Shown: positions 55,644 through 64,000 of the stretch, one piece after another | How the letters are laid out: every line of letters starts with the position of its first letter | Position numbering within the stretch: the first letter of the stretch is position 1 | Assembly (NCBI RefSeq): GCF_900105475.1 | Contig: NZ_LT629777.1 | Location: 248,001-312,000 of the forward strand | Direction of reading: 5' to 3' | DNA: 64,000 nt | Source: Pseudomonas asplenii | GTDB lineage: Bacteria > Pseudomonadota > Gammaproteobacteria > Pseudomonadales > Pseudomonadaceae | The notes under the pieces: generated by a model | The model's input: only the letters and a program-made list of their open reading frames with translations | Told to the model about the DNA's origin: nothing | The model's database searches: none | Made by a program: the position numbers and the translations under genes

Positions 55644-56795
55644 ATGTTCGCGCACAAGACCGCACTGCTCAGTGCACTGACCACCGCCCTGCTGGCCAGC
55701 GCCAGCCTGCAGGCCGCCGAACCGCTGAAAGCCGTCGGTGCCGGCGAAGGCCAACTCGATATCGTCGCCTGGCCGGGCTATATCGAACGGGGTGAAAGCG
55801 ACAAGGCCTACGATTGGGTCAGCGGTTTCGAGAAGGAAACCGGCTGCAAGGTCAGCGTGAAGACCGCCGCGACCTCCGACGAAATGGTCAGCCTGATGGC
55901 CAAGGGCGGCTACGACCTGGTCACTGCCTCGGGCGATGCCTCGTTGCGCCTGATCGTCGGCAAGCGGGTGCAGCCGATCAACCCGCAACTGATCCCGAAC
56001 TGGAAGAACCTCGACCCGCGCCTGAAAGACGCACCGTGGTACGTGGTCAACCAGCAGACCTACGGCACCCCTTACCAGTGGGGACCGAACGTGCTGATGT
56101 ACAACACCCAAGTGTTCAAGCAGGCACCGACCAGTTGGAGCGTGGTGTTCGAAGCGCAGAACCTGCCGGATGGCAAACCGAACAAGGGCCGTGTGCAGGC
56201 CTATGACGGTCCGATCTACATCGCCGATGCGGCGTTGTACCTCAAGTCGGCCAAGCCCGAGTTGGGTATCCAGAACCCCTACGAGCTGACCGAGCCCCAG
56301 TACAAGGCGGTACTCGACCTGCTGCGGGCCCAGCAGCCGCTGATCCACCGCTACTGGCATGACGCGACCGTGCAGATGAGCGACTTCAAGAACGAAGGCG
56401 TCGCCGCCTCCAGCTCCTGGGGCTACATGGTCAACGGTCTGCAAGCCGACAAGCAGCCGGTGGCCTCGACCATTCCCAAGGAAGGTGTGACCGGCTGGGC
56501 CGACACCACCATGCTGCACGCCGAGGCCAAGCACCCCAACTGCGCCTACAAATGGATGGACTGGTCACTGCAACCGAAGGTCCAGGGCGACGTGGCCGCC
56601 TGGTTCGGCTCGCTGCCGGCGGTACCGGCGGCGTGCAAAGAGAGCGAACTGCTCGGCGCCGAGGGCTGCAAGACCAACGGTTTCGACACCTTCGACAAGA
56701 TCGCCTTCTGGAAAACCCCGCAGGCCGAGGGCGGCAAGTTCGTCCCCTATAGCCGCTGGACCCAGGACTATATCGCGATCATGGGTGGTCGTTGA
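55644..56795 (+). CDS. Polyamine-type ABC transporter substrate-binding protein (YdcS-like)
   Basis: The 383-residue periplasmic protein has a signal peptide (about 1-24, ALLASASLQA-AEP) and LDIVAWPGYIERGE, the usual start of spermidine/putrescine-binding proteins. KGGYDLVTASGDASLRL and YGTPYQWGPNVLMYN follow. GAGGG lies 7 bases before the ATG. It is the first gene of the transporter block and probably binds a diamine or polyamine. A REP inverted pair separates it from the ATPase gene, which should allow a higher level of the binding protein than of the membrane parts. Confidence 0.88.
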   Translation: MFAHKTALLSALTTALLASASLQAAEPLKAVGAGEGQLDIVAWPGYIERGESDKAYDWVSGFEKETGCKVSVKTAATSDEMVSLMAKGGYDLVTASGDASLRLIVGKRVQPINPQLIPNWKNLDPRLKDAPWYVVNQQTYGTPYQWGPNVLMYNTQVFKQAPTSWSVVFEAQNLPDGKPNKGRVQAYDGPIYIADAALYLKSAKPELGIQNPYELTEPQYKAVLDLLRAQQPLIHRYWHDATVQMSDFKNEGVAASSSWGYMVNGLQADKQPVASTIPKEGVTGWADTTMLHAEAKHPNCAYKWMDWSLQPKVQGDVAAWFGSLPAVPAACKESELLGAEGCKTNGFDTFDKIAFWKTPQAEGGKFVPYSRWTQDYIAIMGGR

Positions 56796-56825
56796 CCGAC
56801 CGGCCCCCTGAGCGCCCCGCCATCC

Positions 56826-56925
56826 TGTAGGAGCAGGCGGTGCGGCGATCCTTGCCCGCGAAGGCGTCCGTCAGATCGCAAAAGCTTCGCGGGCAAGTCG
56901 GGTCGCCGCATCGCCTGCTCCTACA
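56826..56925. repeat. Inverted REP pair (long hairpin) between binding-protein and ATPase genes
   Basis: Two REP units face each other. The left arm TGTAGGAGCAGGCGGTGCGGCGA plus TTGCCCGCGAAG is complementary, with few mismatches, to the right arm CTTCGCGGGCAA plus TCGCCGCATCGCCTGCTCCTACA. RNA would fold into a stem of about 35 bp. Such elements in E. coli malE-malF protect the upstream mRNA. Confidence 0.85.
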
Positions 56926-57024
56926 CAGTACGGGGCGAGATTCTCCTGTCGTATTCGATTCAGCTTTTTCAGAAGTCCAGGCCGGGCCGCTGCGGCGACC
57001 CGTGCCTTCTTGGAGCACCGCCTC

Positions 57025-58050
57025 ATGACGCTTGCAGTCCAGTTCACCCAAGTTTCCCGTCAATTTGGCGAAGTAAAAGCCGTTGACCGGGTTTCCATCG
57101 ATATTCAGGACGGCGAGTTTTTCTCCATGCTCGGCCCTTCCGGCTCGGGCAAGACCACCTGCCTGCGCCTGATCGCCGGCTTCGAACAACCCAGCGCCGG
57201 CTCGATCCGCATCCATGGCGAGGAAGCCGCCGGGCTGCCGCCGTACCAGCGCGACGTGAACACCGTGTTCCAGGATTACGCGCTGTTCCCCCACATGAAC
57301 GTACGCGACAACGTCGCCTATGGCCTCAAGGTCAAGGGCGTCGGCAAGTCTGAACGCCTGGAGCGCGCCGAAGAAGCCTTGGCCATGGTCGCCCTGGGCG
57401 GCTACGGCGAACGCAAGCCGGTACAACTGTCCGGCGGCCAGCGCCAGCGGGTGGCCCTGGCCCGCGCGCTGGTCAACCGCCCGCGGGTGCTGCTGCTCGA
57501 CGAACCCCTCGGCGCCCTGGACCTCAAGCTGCGCGAACAGATGCAAAGTGAATTGAAGAAGCTGCAACGCCAGTTGGGCATCACCTTCATCTTCGTCACC
57601 CACGATCAGACTGAAGCCCTGTCGATGTCCGACCGCGTGGCCGTCTTCAACAAGGGTCGGATCGAACAGGTCGACACCCCGCGCAACCTCTACATGAAAC
57701 CAGCCACCGCCTTCGTCGCCGAGTTCGTCGGCACCTCCAACGTGATCCGTGGCGATCTGGCCCGGCAGTTGGGCGGCAGCGACCTGCCCTTCTCGATCCG
57801 TCCGGAACATGTGCGCTTCGCCGAAGGCCCGGCCGAGGGCAATGAAGTCGAGATCAGCGGCGTGCTCCACGATATCCAGTACCAGGGCAGCGCCACCCGT
57901 TTCGAGCTGAAGCTGGACAATGGCCAGACCCTCAACATCAGCCAGCCCAATACCCAGTGGCTGGACAGCAGTGCCCGCCACCAGACCGGCCAGCGCATCA
58001 CCGCCCGCTGGGCGCGAGAAGCCATGACTGTACTGGCGAGCGAGGTGTGA
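57025..58050 (+). CDS. Polyamine-type ABC transporter ATP-binding protein (YdcT-like)
   Basis: The 341-residue ATPase has Walker A GPSGSGKT (37-44), Q-loop FQDYALFPH, signature LSGGQ (135-139), Walker B VLLLDE, H-loop FVTHDQTEA and a C-terminal TOBE domain (about 240-335). This is the layout of PotA/YdcT. It powers uptake with the two permeases after it. The start was moved five codons from a TTG to the ATG with GGAG 9 bases before it. The stop is one base from the next start. Confidence 0.93.
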   Translation: MTLAVQFTQVSRQFGEVKAVDRVSIDIQDGEFFSMLGPSGSGKTTCLRLIAGFEQPSAGSIRIHGEEAAGLPPYQRDVNTVFQDYALFPHMNVRDNVAYGLKVKGVGKSERLERAEEALAMVALGGYGERKPVQLSGGQRQRVALARALVNRPRVLLLDEPLGALDLKLREQMQSELKKLQRQLGITFIFVTHDQTEALSMSDRVAVFNKGRIEQVDTPRNLYMKPATAFVAEFVGTSNVIRGDLARQLGGSDLPFSIRPEHVRFAEGPAEGNEVEISGVLHDIQYQGSATRFELKLDNGQTLNISQPNTQWLDSSARHQTGQRITARWAREAMTVLASEV

Positions 58051-58051
58051 C

Positions 58052-58999
58052 ATGCGCAGCCTGGCCCTGACTCCGACGACGGCCAGCCCGTCATTGATGC
58101 GGCGGTTTTCCAACCTGCTCTACCGCCGGCCCAATTTCTACCTGGCACTGCTGCTGGTGCCGCCGCTGATCTGGTTTGGCGCGATCTACCTCGGCTCGCT
58201 GCTGAGCCTGCTCTGGCAGGGTTTCTACACCTTCGACGACTTCACCATGGCGGTCACGCCGGACCTGACCCTGGCAAACTTCACCGCCTTGTTCAACCCG
58301 GCGAACTTCGACATCATCGTGCGTACCCTGAGCATGGCGGTGGTGGTGTCGATCGCCGCCGGCATCGTCGCGTTCCCGATCGCCTACTACATGGCGCGCT
58401 ACACCAGCGGCAAGACCAAGGCATTTTTCTACATCGCGGTGATGATGCCGATGTGGGCCAGTTACATCGTCAAGGCCTACGCCTGGACCCTGCTGCTGGC
58501 CAAGGGCGGCGTCGCGCAATGGTTCGTTCAGCATCTGGGCCTGGAGCCGCTGTTGCAGTTCGTGCTGGGCATTCCCGGGGTGGGCGGCAGCACTCTGTCG
58601 ACCTCGCACCTGGGCCGTTTCCTGGTGTTCGTCTACATCTGGCTGCCGTTCATGATCCTGCCGATCCAGGCCTCCCTGGAACGCCTGCCGCCGTCGCTGC
58701 TGCAAGCCTCAGCCGACCTCGGAGCGAAGCCGCGCCAGACCTTCATGCAGGTGATCCTGCCGCTGTCGATCCCCGGCATCGCCGCCGGCTCGATCTTCAC
58801 CTTCTCCCTGACCCTGGGTGATTTCATCGTGCCGCAACTGGTCGGCCCGCCCGGCTACTTCGTCGGCAGCATGGTCTATGCCCAGCAGGGCGCCATCGGC
58901 AACATGCCGATGGCGGCTGCCTTCACCCTGGTGCCGATCGTGCTGATCGCCGTCTACCTGTCCATCGTCAAACGCCTGGGGGCCTTCGATGCACTCTAA
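58052..58999 (+). CDS. ABC transporter permease (YdcU-like)
   Basis: The 315-residue inner-membrane permease has about six TM segments. Its permease loop with the EAA-like motif is seen near [25 protein letters not shown]. It corresponds to YdcU/PotB and pairs with the next gene, which it overlaps by 11 bases. GAGG lies before the ATG. Confidence 0.93.
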   Translation: MRSLALTPTTASPSLMRRFSNLLYRRPNFYLALLLVPPLIWFGAIYLGSLLSLLWQGFYTFDDFTMAVTPDLTLANFTALFNPANFDIIVRTLSMAVVVSIAAGIVAFPIAYYMARYTSGKTKAFFYIAVMMPMWASYIVKAYAWTLLLAKGGVAQWFVQHLGLEPLLQFVLGIPGVGGSTLSTSHLGRFLVFVYIWLPFMILPIQASLERLPPSLLQASADLGAKPRQTFMQVILPLSIPGIAAGSIFTFSLTLGDFIVPQLVGPPGYFVGSMVYAQQGAIGNMPMAAAFTLVPIVLIAVYLSIVKRLGAFDAL

Positions 59000-59816
59000 G
59001 TCAGAAAAGCAGGGGGAGCGCGCGTCCCTGGGCTTGCGCATCGCGGCCTGGGGCGGGCTGGTGTTCCTGCACTTCCCGATCCTGATCATTTTCCTGTACG
59101 CCTTCAACACCGAAGACGCGGCGTTCAGTTTTCCGCCCCAGGGTTTCACCCTGAAGTGGTTCAGCGTGGCCTTCTCACGGCCGGACGTAGTGGAATCGAT
59201 CAAGCTGTCGCTGCAGATCGCGGCCATTGCCACGCTGATCGCCATGGTTCTCGGCACCCTGGCGTCGGCCGCGCTGTATCGCCGCGAGTTCTTCGGCAAG
59301 CAGGGCATTTCGCTGATGCTGATCCTGCCGATCGCGCTGCCGGGGATCATCACCGGCATTGCCCTGCTGGCGACGTTCAAGTCACTGGGGATCGAGCCGG
59401 GCATGTTCACTATCGTGGTTGGCCATGCGACCTTCTGCGTGGTGATCGTCTACAACAACGTCATCGCCCGGCTGCGGCGCACCTCCCACAGCCTGATCGA
59501 AGCGTCGATGGACCTCGGGGCCGATGGTTGGCAGACCTTCCGCTACATCATCCTGCCGAACCTCGGCTCGGCGCTGCTGGCCGGCGGCATGCTGGCCTTC
59601 GCCCTGTCGTTCGACGAGATCATCGTCACCACCTTCACCGCCGGGCATGAACGCACCTTGCCGATCTGGCTGCTCAACCAGCTCAGTCGGCCACGGGACG
59701 TCCCCGTCACCAACGTAGTCGCGATGCTGGTGATGCTGGTCACCATTCTGCCGATCCTCGGGGCCTACTACCTGACCCGGGGTGGTGAAAGCGTGGCCGG
59801 TAGCGGCGGCAAATAA
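58989..59816 (+). CDS. ABC transporter permease (YdcV-like)
   Basis: The 275-residue permease of the YdcV/PotC type has TM segments from about residue 17 on and the EAA motif [22 protein letters not shown] near 170. It overlaps the preceding permease gene by 11 bases, so the two are translated together as the membrane channel of the importer. Confidence 0.93.
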   Translation: MHSKSEKQGERASLGLRIAAWGGLVFLHFPILIIFLYAFNTEDAAFSFPPQGFTLKWFSVAFSRPDVVESIKLSLQIAAIATLIAMVLGTLASAALYRREFFGKQGISLMLILPIALPGIITGIALLATFKSLGIEPGMFTIVVGHATFCVVIVYNNVIARLRRTSHSLIEASMDLGADGWQTFRYIILPNLGSALLAGGMLAFALSFDEIIVTTFTAGHERTLPIWLLNQLSRPRDVPVTNVVAMLVMLVTILPILGAYYLTRGGESVAGSGGK

Positions 59817-59894
59817 TCTCTTTACCCGGATGAACACCGGCTCCTACAAATCGGTGCTCATCGGAACCAGTGATTGCTCCATGAGGATATAGAC

Positions 59895-61319
59895 ATGCAA
59901 ACCAAACTGCTGATCAACGGCCAACTCGTCACCGGCGAAGGCCCGGCCCAACCCGTATTCAACCCGGCCCTGGGCCGTGTACTGGTGGAAATCCAGGAAG
60001 CCAGCGAGGCTCAGGTCGATGCTGCCGTGCGCGCCGCCGACGCCGCCTTCGACAGTTGGTCGCAGACCGCGCCGAAGGACCGCTCGCGGCTACTGCTCAA
60101 GCTTGCCGATGCCATCGAAGAGCATGCCGAGGAACTGGCGAAGCTGGAGTCGGACAACTGCGGCAAGCCGCTGAGCGCGGCATTCAACGACGAGATCCCG
60201 GCGATTGCCGACGTGTTCCGTTTCTTCGCCGGCGCCAGCCGCTGCATGAACGGTTCGGCCGCCGGTGAATACCTGCCGGGCCACACCTCGATGATCCGCC
60301 GTGATCCGGTGGGCGTGATCGCCTCCATCGCGCCGTGGAACTACCCACTGATGATGGTCGCCTGGAAAATCGCCCCGGCCCTCGCCGCCGGCAACACCGT
60401 GGTGCTCAAACCTTCGGAGCAAACACCCCTCACCGCACTGCGCCTGGCCGAACTGGCCGCCGAAATTTTCCCGGCCGGTGTGCTGAACCTGGTGTTCGGC
60501 CGAGGTCCAAGCGTCGGCAGCCCGCTGGTGACCCATCCGAAAGTACGCATGGTGTCGCTGACCGGTTCGATCGCCACGGGCTCGAACATCATTTCCAGCA
60601 CCGCCGACAGCGTCAAGCGCACGCACATGGAATTGGGCGGCAAAGCGCCGGTGATCATCTTTGACGACGCCGATATCGAGGCCGCCGTCGAAGGCATCCG
60701 TACCTTCGGGTTCTACAACGCCGGACAGGACTGCACCGCCGCCTGCCGCGTGTATGCCCAGGACGGTATCTACGAGAAATTCGTCGAAAAGCTCGGCGCA
60801 GCCGTGAGCAGTATCAAGTACGGTCTGCAGGACGACCCATCGACCGAACTCGGACCGCTGATCACCGCCCAGCATCGCGACCGCGTCGTCGGTTTCGTCG
60901 AGCGCGCGTTGGCGCAGCCGCATATCCGCCTGGTGACCGGCGGCAAGGCGGTGGAAGGCAATGGCTTCTTCTTCGAACCCACCGTGCTGGCAGATGCCCG
61001 GCAGGATGACGAGATCGTCCGGCGCGAAGTGTTCGGACCGGTGGTCTCGGTGACCCGCTTCACCGACGAAGCGCAGGCACTGGAATGGGCCAACGATTCG
61101 GACTACGGCCTGGCCTCGTCGGTCTGGACCGCCGATGTCGGCCGCGCCCATCGCCTGTCGGCACGCCTGCAATACGGCTGCACCTGGGTCAACACCCACT
61201 TCATGCTGGTCAGCGAGATGCCCCACGGCGGACAGAAACTGTCCGGCTACGGCAAGGACATGTCCATGTACGGGCTGGAGGACTACACCACCGTACGCCA
61301 TGTGATGTTCAAGCACTGA
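59895..61319 (+). CDS. patD: Gamma-aminobutyraldehyde dehydrogenase (PatD/YdcW-like)
   Basis: The 474-residue enzyme has the same length as E. coli PatD and the same place after a YdcSTUV-type transporter. The catalytic Glu246 is in MELGGK and Cys280 in GQDCTAACR. It should oxidise 4-aminobutyraldehyde, formed from putrescine, to GABA with NAD+. GAGGA lies 7 bases before the ATG. It is very similar to the aldehyde dehydrogenase before the transporter, including the C-terminal [26 protein letters not shown] block, so the two are paralogues. Confidence 0.88.
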   Translation: MQTKLLINGQLVTGEGPAQPVFNPALGRVLVEIQEASEAQVDAAVRAADAAFDSWSQTAPKDRSRLLLKLADAIEEHAEELAKLESDNCGKPLSAAFNDEIPAIADVFRFFAGASRCMNGSAAGEYLPGHTSMIRRDPVGVIASIAPWNYPLMMVAWKIAPALAAGNTVVLKPSEQTPLTALRLAELAAEIFPAGVLNLVFGRGPSVGSPLVTHPKVRMVSLTGSIATGSNIISSTADSVKRTHMELGGKAPVIIFDDADIEAAVEGIRTFGFYNAGQDCTAACRVYAQDGIYEKFVEKLGAAVSSIKYGLQDDPSTELGPLITAQHRDRVVGFVERALAQPHIRLVTGGKAVEGNGFFFEPTVLADARQDDEIVRREVFGPVVSVTRFTDEAQALEWANDSDYGLASSVWTADVGRAHRLSARLQYGCTWVNTHFMLVSEMPHGGQKLSGYGKDMSMYGLEDYTTVRHVMFKH

Positions 61320-61352
61320 GGTGGGCCCTGCCGCCGATTCTGACAGCCGTCC

Positions 61353-62459
61353 CTACTCCCGCAGATCAGACTCATGGATGGGCTGATCCCGGTGCGTCGC
61401 CCGCTGGTACTGCGCCGGCCAGACCGCCTTGCGTCCACCGAGGTCGTCGTCGGCGTGCAACGGCCAGTAGGGATCGCGCAGCAGTTCGCGAGCCAGCAGG
61501 ATGATGTCGGCCTGGCAAGTGCGCAGGATGTGTTCGGCCTGCGCCGGCTCGGTGATCAGGCCCACCGTGCCGGTGGCGATACCGGACTCCTTGCGCACAC
61601 GTTCGGCGAAACGGGTCTGGTAGCCGGGGCCGGTAGGAATCTCCGCGTTCGCGGCGGTCCCTCCCGAGGAGACGTCGATCAGGTCGACCCCAAGAGCCTT
61701 CAGACGCAGCGCCAGTTCCACGGTTTCATCCGGGTTCCAGCCATCCTCCACCCAGTCGGTGGCCGACACACGCACAAACAGCGGTAATTCTTCGGGCCAG
61801 ACGGCACGGACCGCCTCGCTCACCTGCAGGACCAGACGGATGCGGTTTTCGAACGAGCCGCCATACTGATCACGGCGCTGATTGCTCAGCGGCGAGAGGA
61901 ACTGGTGCAACAGATAGCCGTGGGCCGCATGCACCTCGACCACCTTGAAGCCGGCCACCAGGGCACGCCGGGCCGCCGCGACGAAGGCCTGGATCACGTC
62001 GGCGATCTGTCCCTCGTCGAGTTGCACAGGCGGGGTGTGCTGCGGATCGAAGGCAATCGGCGACGGCCCGACCGGCGTCCAGCCGCCCTCTTCCGGCTTG
62101 ACGCTGCCATGCTTGCCCAGCCATGGCCGATGGGTGCTGGCCTTGCGCCCGGCATGGGCCAACTGAATGCCGGCCACTGCGCCTTGGGCTGCGATGAAGC
62201 GGGTGATACGTTGCAATGGTTCAATCTGTTCGTCGTTCCACAGCCCCAGGTCCTGGGCGGTGATGCGGCCATCGGCCGTCACGGCCGTGGCTTCGGTAAA
62301 GATCAGCCCGGCACCGCCCACCGCGCGGCTGCCGAGGTGAACGAGGTGCCAGTCATTGGCAAGGCCATCGACACTGGAGTATTGGCACATGGGCGAAACC
62401 GCGATGCGATTCGGCAGGGTCAGTTGGCGAAGGGTATAGGGTTCAAGCAGCAGACTCAT
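61353..62459 (-). CDS. Old Yellow Enzyme family NADH:flavin oxidoreductase (YqjM/XenA-like)
   Basis: The 368-residue FMN enzyme reduces activated C=C bonds, nitro groups and related electrophiles with NAD(P)H. Cys25 in SPMCQYSS and His177-x-x-His180 in VHAAHGYL with the neighbouring Tyr are diagnostic of the YqjM/XenA branch. QLAHAGRK lies at about 99-106. The natural substrate is unknown; detoxification is the usual role. It is convergent with patD. The upstream gap holds a GC-rich hairpin just after recJ. Confidence 0.88.
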   Translation of the reverse strand: MSLLLEPYTLRQLTLPNRIAVSPMCQYSSVDGLANDWHLVHLGSRAVGGAGLIFTEATAVTADGRITAQDLGLWNDEQIEPLQRITRFIAAQGAVAGIQLAHAGRKASTHRPWLGKHGSVKPEEGGWTPVGPSPIAFDPQHTPPVQLDEGQIADVIQAFVAAARRALVAGFKVVEVHAAHGYLLHQFLSPLSNQRRDQYGGSFENRIRLVLQVSEAVRAVWPEELPLFVRVSATDWVEDGWNPDETVELALRLKALGVDLIDVSSGGTAANAEIPTGPGYQTRFAERVRKESGIATGTVGLITEPAQAEHILRTCQADIILLARELLRDPYWPLHADDDLGGRKAVWPAQYQRATHRDQPIHESDLRE

Positions 62460-62536
62460 GGGGCACCTCTCAAATCAAGTGGGCTGGCTCCAGGGTTCTG
62501 TGAGAACGTCGGCAAGTGACAGGAACGAAGTGAAAT

Positions 62537-62552
62537 CCCGCCCCCCGGCGGG
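62537..62552 (-). terminator. Possible terminator downstream of recJ
   Basis: In minus-strand sense CCCGCC-GGGG-GGCGGG is a perfect 6-bp stem with a 4-base loop, followed by the short T-rich ATTTCA. It is 92 bases past the recJ stop and just before the reductase gene. Confidence 0.5.
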
Positions 62553-62644
62553 TAGAAAACAGGACAGTGTCACAGGACCATTCAGACAGTGCTTAGAGCC
62601 TAGTCGACAATGACGGAGACCGAAGGGTTCAACCGCACCTGATC

Positions 62645-64000
62645 TCAGCGCGGCTCGATGTGCGCGATCATCAGTTGCACGCTTTCCTTGCCCCGGAACT
62701 CGTTGAGATCGAGCTTGTAGGCCAGTTCGACCCAGTCGACCCGGGAATTGGCCCAGATTTCCGGATCGATGCCGAAGGCGATCCCATCGAGCTTCAGCGA
62801 ACCGCACTCGCTTTTGAGCACCACCTTCAGATGCCGCTCGCCGACGATACGTTTTTCCACCAGTTGGAAGACCCCATGGAACAACGGCTCCGGAAAGTGC
62901 TGCCCCCACGGGCCGGCATTGCGCAATGCTCGCGCCAGTTCCAGGTTGAACTCCTCCAGGGCCAGTGAGCCATCGGTCTGCAGGCGGCCGGTGAGATCAT
63001 CCTCGCTGAGTTGACGGCGCACCTCGGCATCGAAGGCCTCGGCGAACAACGGGAAGTTCTTCTCTGGCAGGCTCAGGCCTGCGGCCATGGCATGACCGCC
63101 GTACTTGCTAATCAGGTCGGGATGTTGCGTCGCCACCACACTCAAGGCGTCGCGAATATGAAAACCCGCGACCGAACGGCCGGAGCCCTTGAGCATGCCA
63201 TCCCCGGCATCGGCAAAAGCGAAGGTCGGGCGGTGATAACGCTCTTTCATCCGCGAGGCGAGAATACCGATCACGCCCTGGTGCCAGTCCGGATCGAACA
63301 GACACAGGCCGAACGGCATCGAATCCACCGGCAGTTCCTTGAGCTGGGCCAGGGCCTCGCGCTGCATGCCTTGCTCGATGGATTTGCGATCCTTGTTCAT
63401 CTCGTCCAACTGGGTGGCCATTTCCAACGCCAGGGCCGGATCTTCGCAGAGCAGGCACTCGATACCCAGGCTCATATCGTCCAGGCGGCCAGCCGCATTC
63501 AGCCGTGGACCGAGGATGAACCCCAGATCGGTCGAAGTCAGGCGCGCCTGTTCACGCTTGGCCACCTGCAGGATCGCCTTGAGCCCCGGCCGCGCGCGGC
63601 CTGCGCGTATCCGCTCAAGTCCCTGGTGCACCAGAATCCGGTTGTTGGCGTCCAGCGGCACCACGTCGGCCACACTGCCCAGAGCCACCAGGTCCAGCAG
63701 TTCGCCAATGTTCGGCTGCGGACGATTGTCATACCAACCCAGGGCGCGCAGACGCGCGCGCAAGGCCATCAGCACGTAAAAGATCACGCCGACACCGGCC
63801 AGCGCCTTGCTCGGAAATTCGCAGCCGGGCTGGTTCGGGTTGACGATGGCATCGGCCGCCGGCAGTTCGGTCCCCGGCAAATGGTGGTCGGTGACCAGCA
63901 CGTTCAACCCCGCCGCCTTGGCCGCCTGCACGCCCTCGATACTGGAGATGCCATTGTCGACGGTGATCAGCAACTGCGGCTCGCGCTGCAGGGCCACCGC
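62645..64000 (-). CDS. recJ: Single-stranded-DNA-specific exonuclease RecJ, C-terminal part
   Basis: Only the last 452 codons are in the window; the start is outside. The DHH-family motifs TVDNGISS and VTDHHLPG, DLVALGSVADVVPL and GPRLNAAGRLDDM are followed by the DHHA1 part with GYGGHAMAAG-like SKYGGHAMAAGLS and an OB-fold end. RecJ degrades 5' ends of single-stranded DNA in recombination and repair and needs Mn2+ or Mg2+. A full protein of about 570 residues is usual. The C-terminus ends in IEPR as a complete protein. Confidence 0.95.
   Translation of the reverse strand, partial: AVALQREPQLLITVDNGISSIEGVQAAKAAGLNVLVTDHHLPGTELPAADAIVNPNQPGCEFPSKALAGVGVIFYVLMALRARLRALGWYDNRPQPNIGELLDLVALGSVADVVPLDANNRILVHQGLERIRAGRARPGLKAILQVAKREQARLTSTDLGFILGPRLNAAGRLDDMSLGIECLLCEDPALALEMATQLDEMNKDRKSIEQGMQREALAQLKELPVDSMPFGLCLFDPDWHQGVIGILASRMKERYHRPTFAFADAGDGMLKGSGRSVAGFHIRDALSVVATQHPDLISKYGGHAMAAGLSLPEKNFPLFAEAFDAEVRRQLSEDDLTGRLQTDGSLALEEFNLELARALRNAGPWGQHFPEPLFHGVFQLVEKRIVGERHLKVVLKSECGSLKLDGIAFGIDPEIWANSRVDWVELAYKLDLNEFRGKESVQLMIAHIEPR

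Overview
The window looks like a piece of a Pseudomonas chromosome, most probably from the P. fluorescens group. The evidence is high GC with strong codon bias, Pseudomonas-type REP palindromes (GTAGGAGC...GCTTGC...GCGA), and long stretches whose gene order matches, from memory, the P. aeruginosa blocks dapD-csdA-tcdA, plsB-mexKJL-rsmJ, tsaB-adk-ppc-lptF and lysS-prfB-wspRFEDCBA. I see no phage, IS element, CRISPR array, tRNA or rRNA. It is almost entirely core or long-resident DNA, so no spectacular new system is evident. The least characterised groupings are listed as findings.

Layout. 1-4145: end of a TIM-barrel sugar isomerase-like gene, then a plus-strand run of AzlC/AzlD exporter, class Ic aspartate-type aminotransferase, serine/threonine-type PLP dehydratase and a Cys-containing conserved protein. 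4221-10188: Na+/H+ antiporter, ArsC-like protein, dapD, the CsdA-CsdE sulfur-transfer pair and TcdA (tRNA ct6A). 10433-15707: NdvB glucan synthase, dapE, rlmA and a small conserved protein. 16045-20161: PlsB and two envelope-type hypothetical proteins. 20204-25110: MexJK RND efflux pump with divergent MexL repressor and a dense palindromic operator. 25165-30344: rsmJ, a protein with an internal duplication, an isocitrate lyase/PEP mutase family enzyme, a DUF72 protein, tsaB and adk. 30632-36702: ppc, a small conserved protein, two lipoproteins (DUF4398 and LptF) and a lipoprotein-type hydrolase. 36793-41608: QEGLA-motif metallopeptidase, TetR regulator, lysS, and prfB with its programmed frameshift.

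41732-52109: the complete Wsp surface-sensing pathway (wspA-B-C-D-E-F-R), read on the minus strand with stop/start overlaps. A second, membrane-bound diguanylate cyclase is encoded divergently from wspA. Together these make a c-di-GMP module: WspA senses, WspB/WspD couple, WspE phosphorylates WspR (GGEEF) and WspF, and WspC/WspF adapt the receptor.

53047-61319: a LysR regulator, an aldehyde dehydrogenase, a complete YdcSTUV-like polyamine-type ABC importer and a second, closely similar aldehyde dehydrogenase. This looks like uptake of putrescine-like amines with oxidation of aminoaldehydes to GABA-type acids. The window closes with an Old Yellow Enzyme reductase and the C-terminal part of recJ.

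Many real starts lie inside longer open frames. I chose them by Shine-Dalgarno sequence and family length. All functional names rest on recognised sequence motifs and remembered family features; no database search was run.
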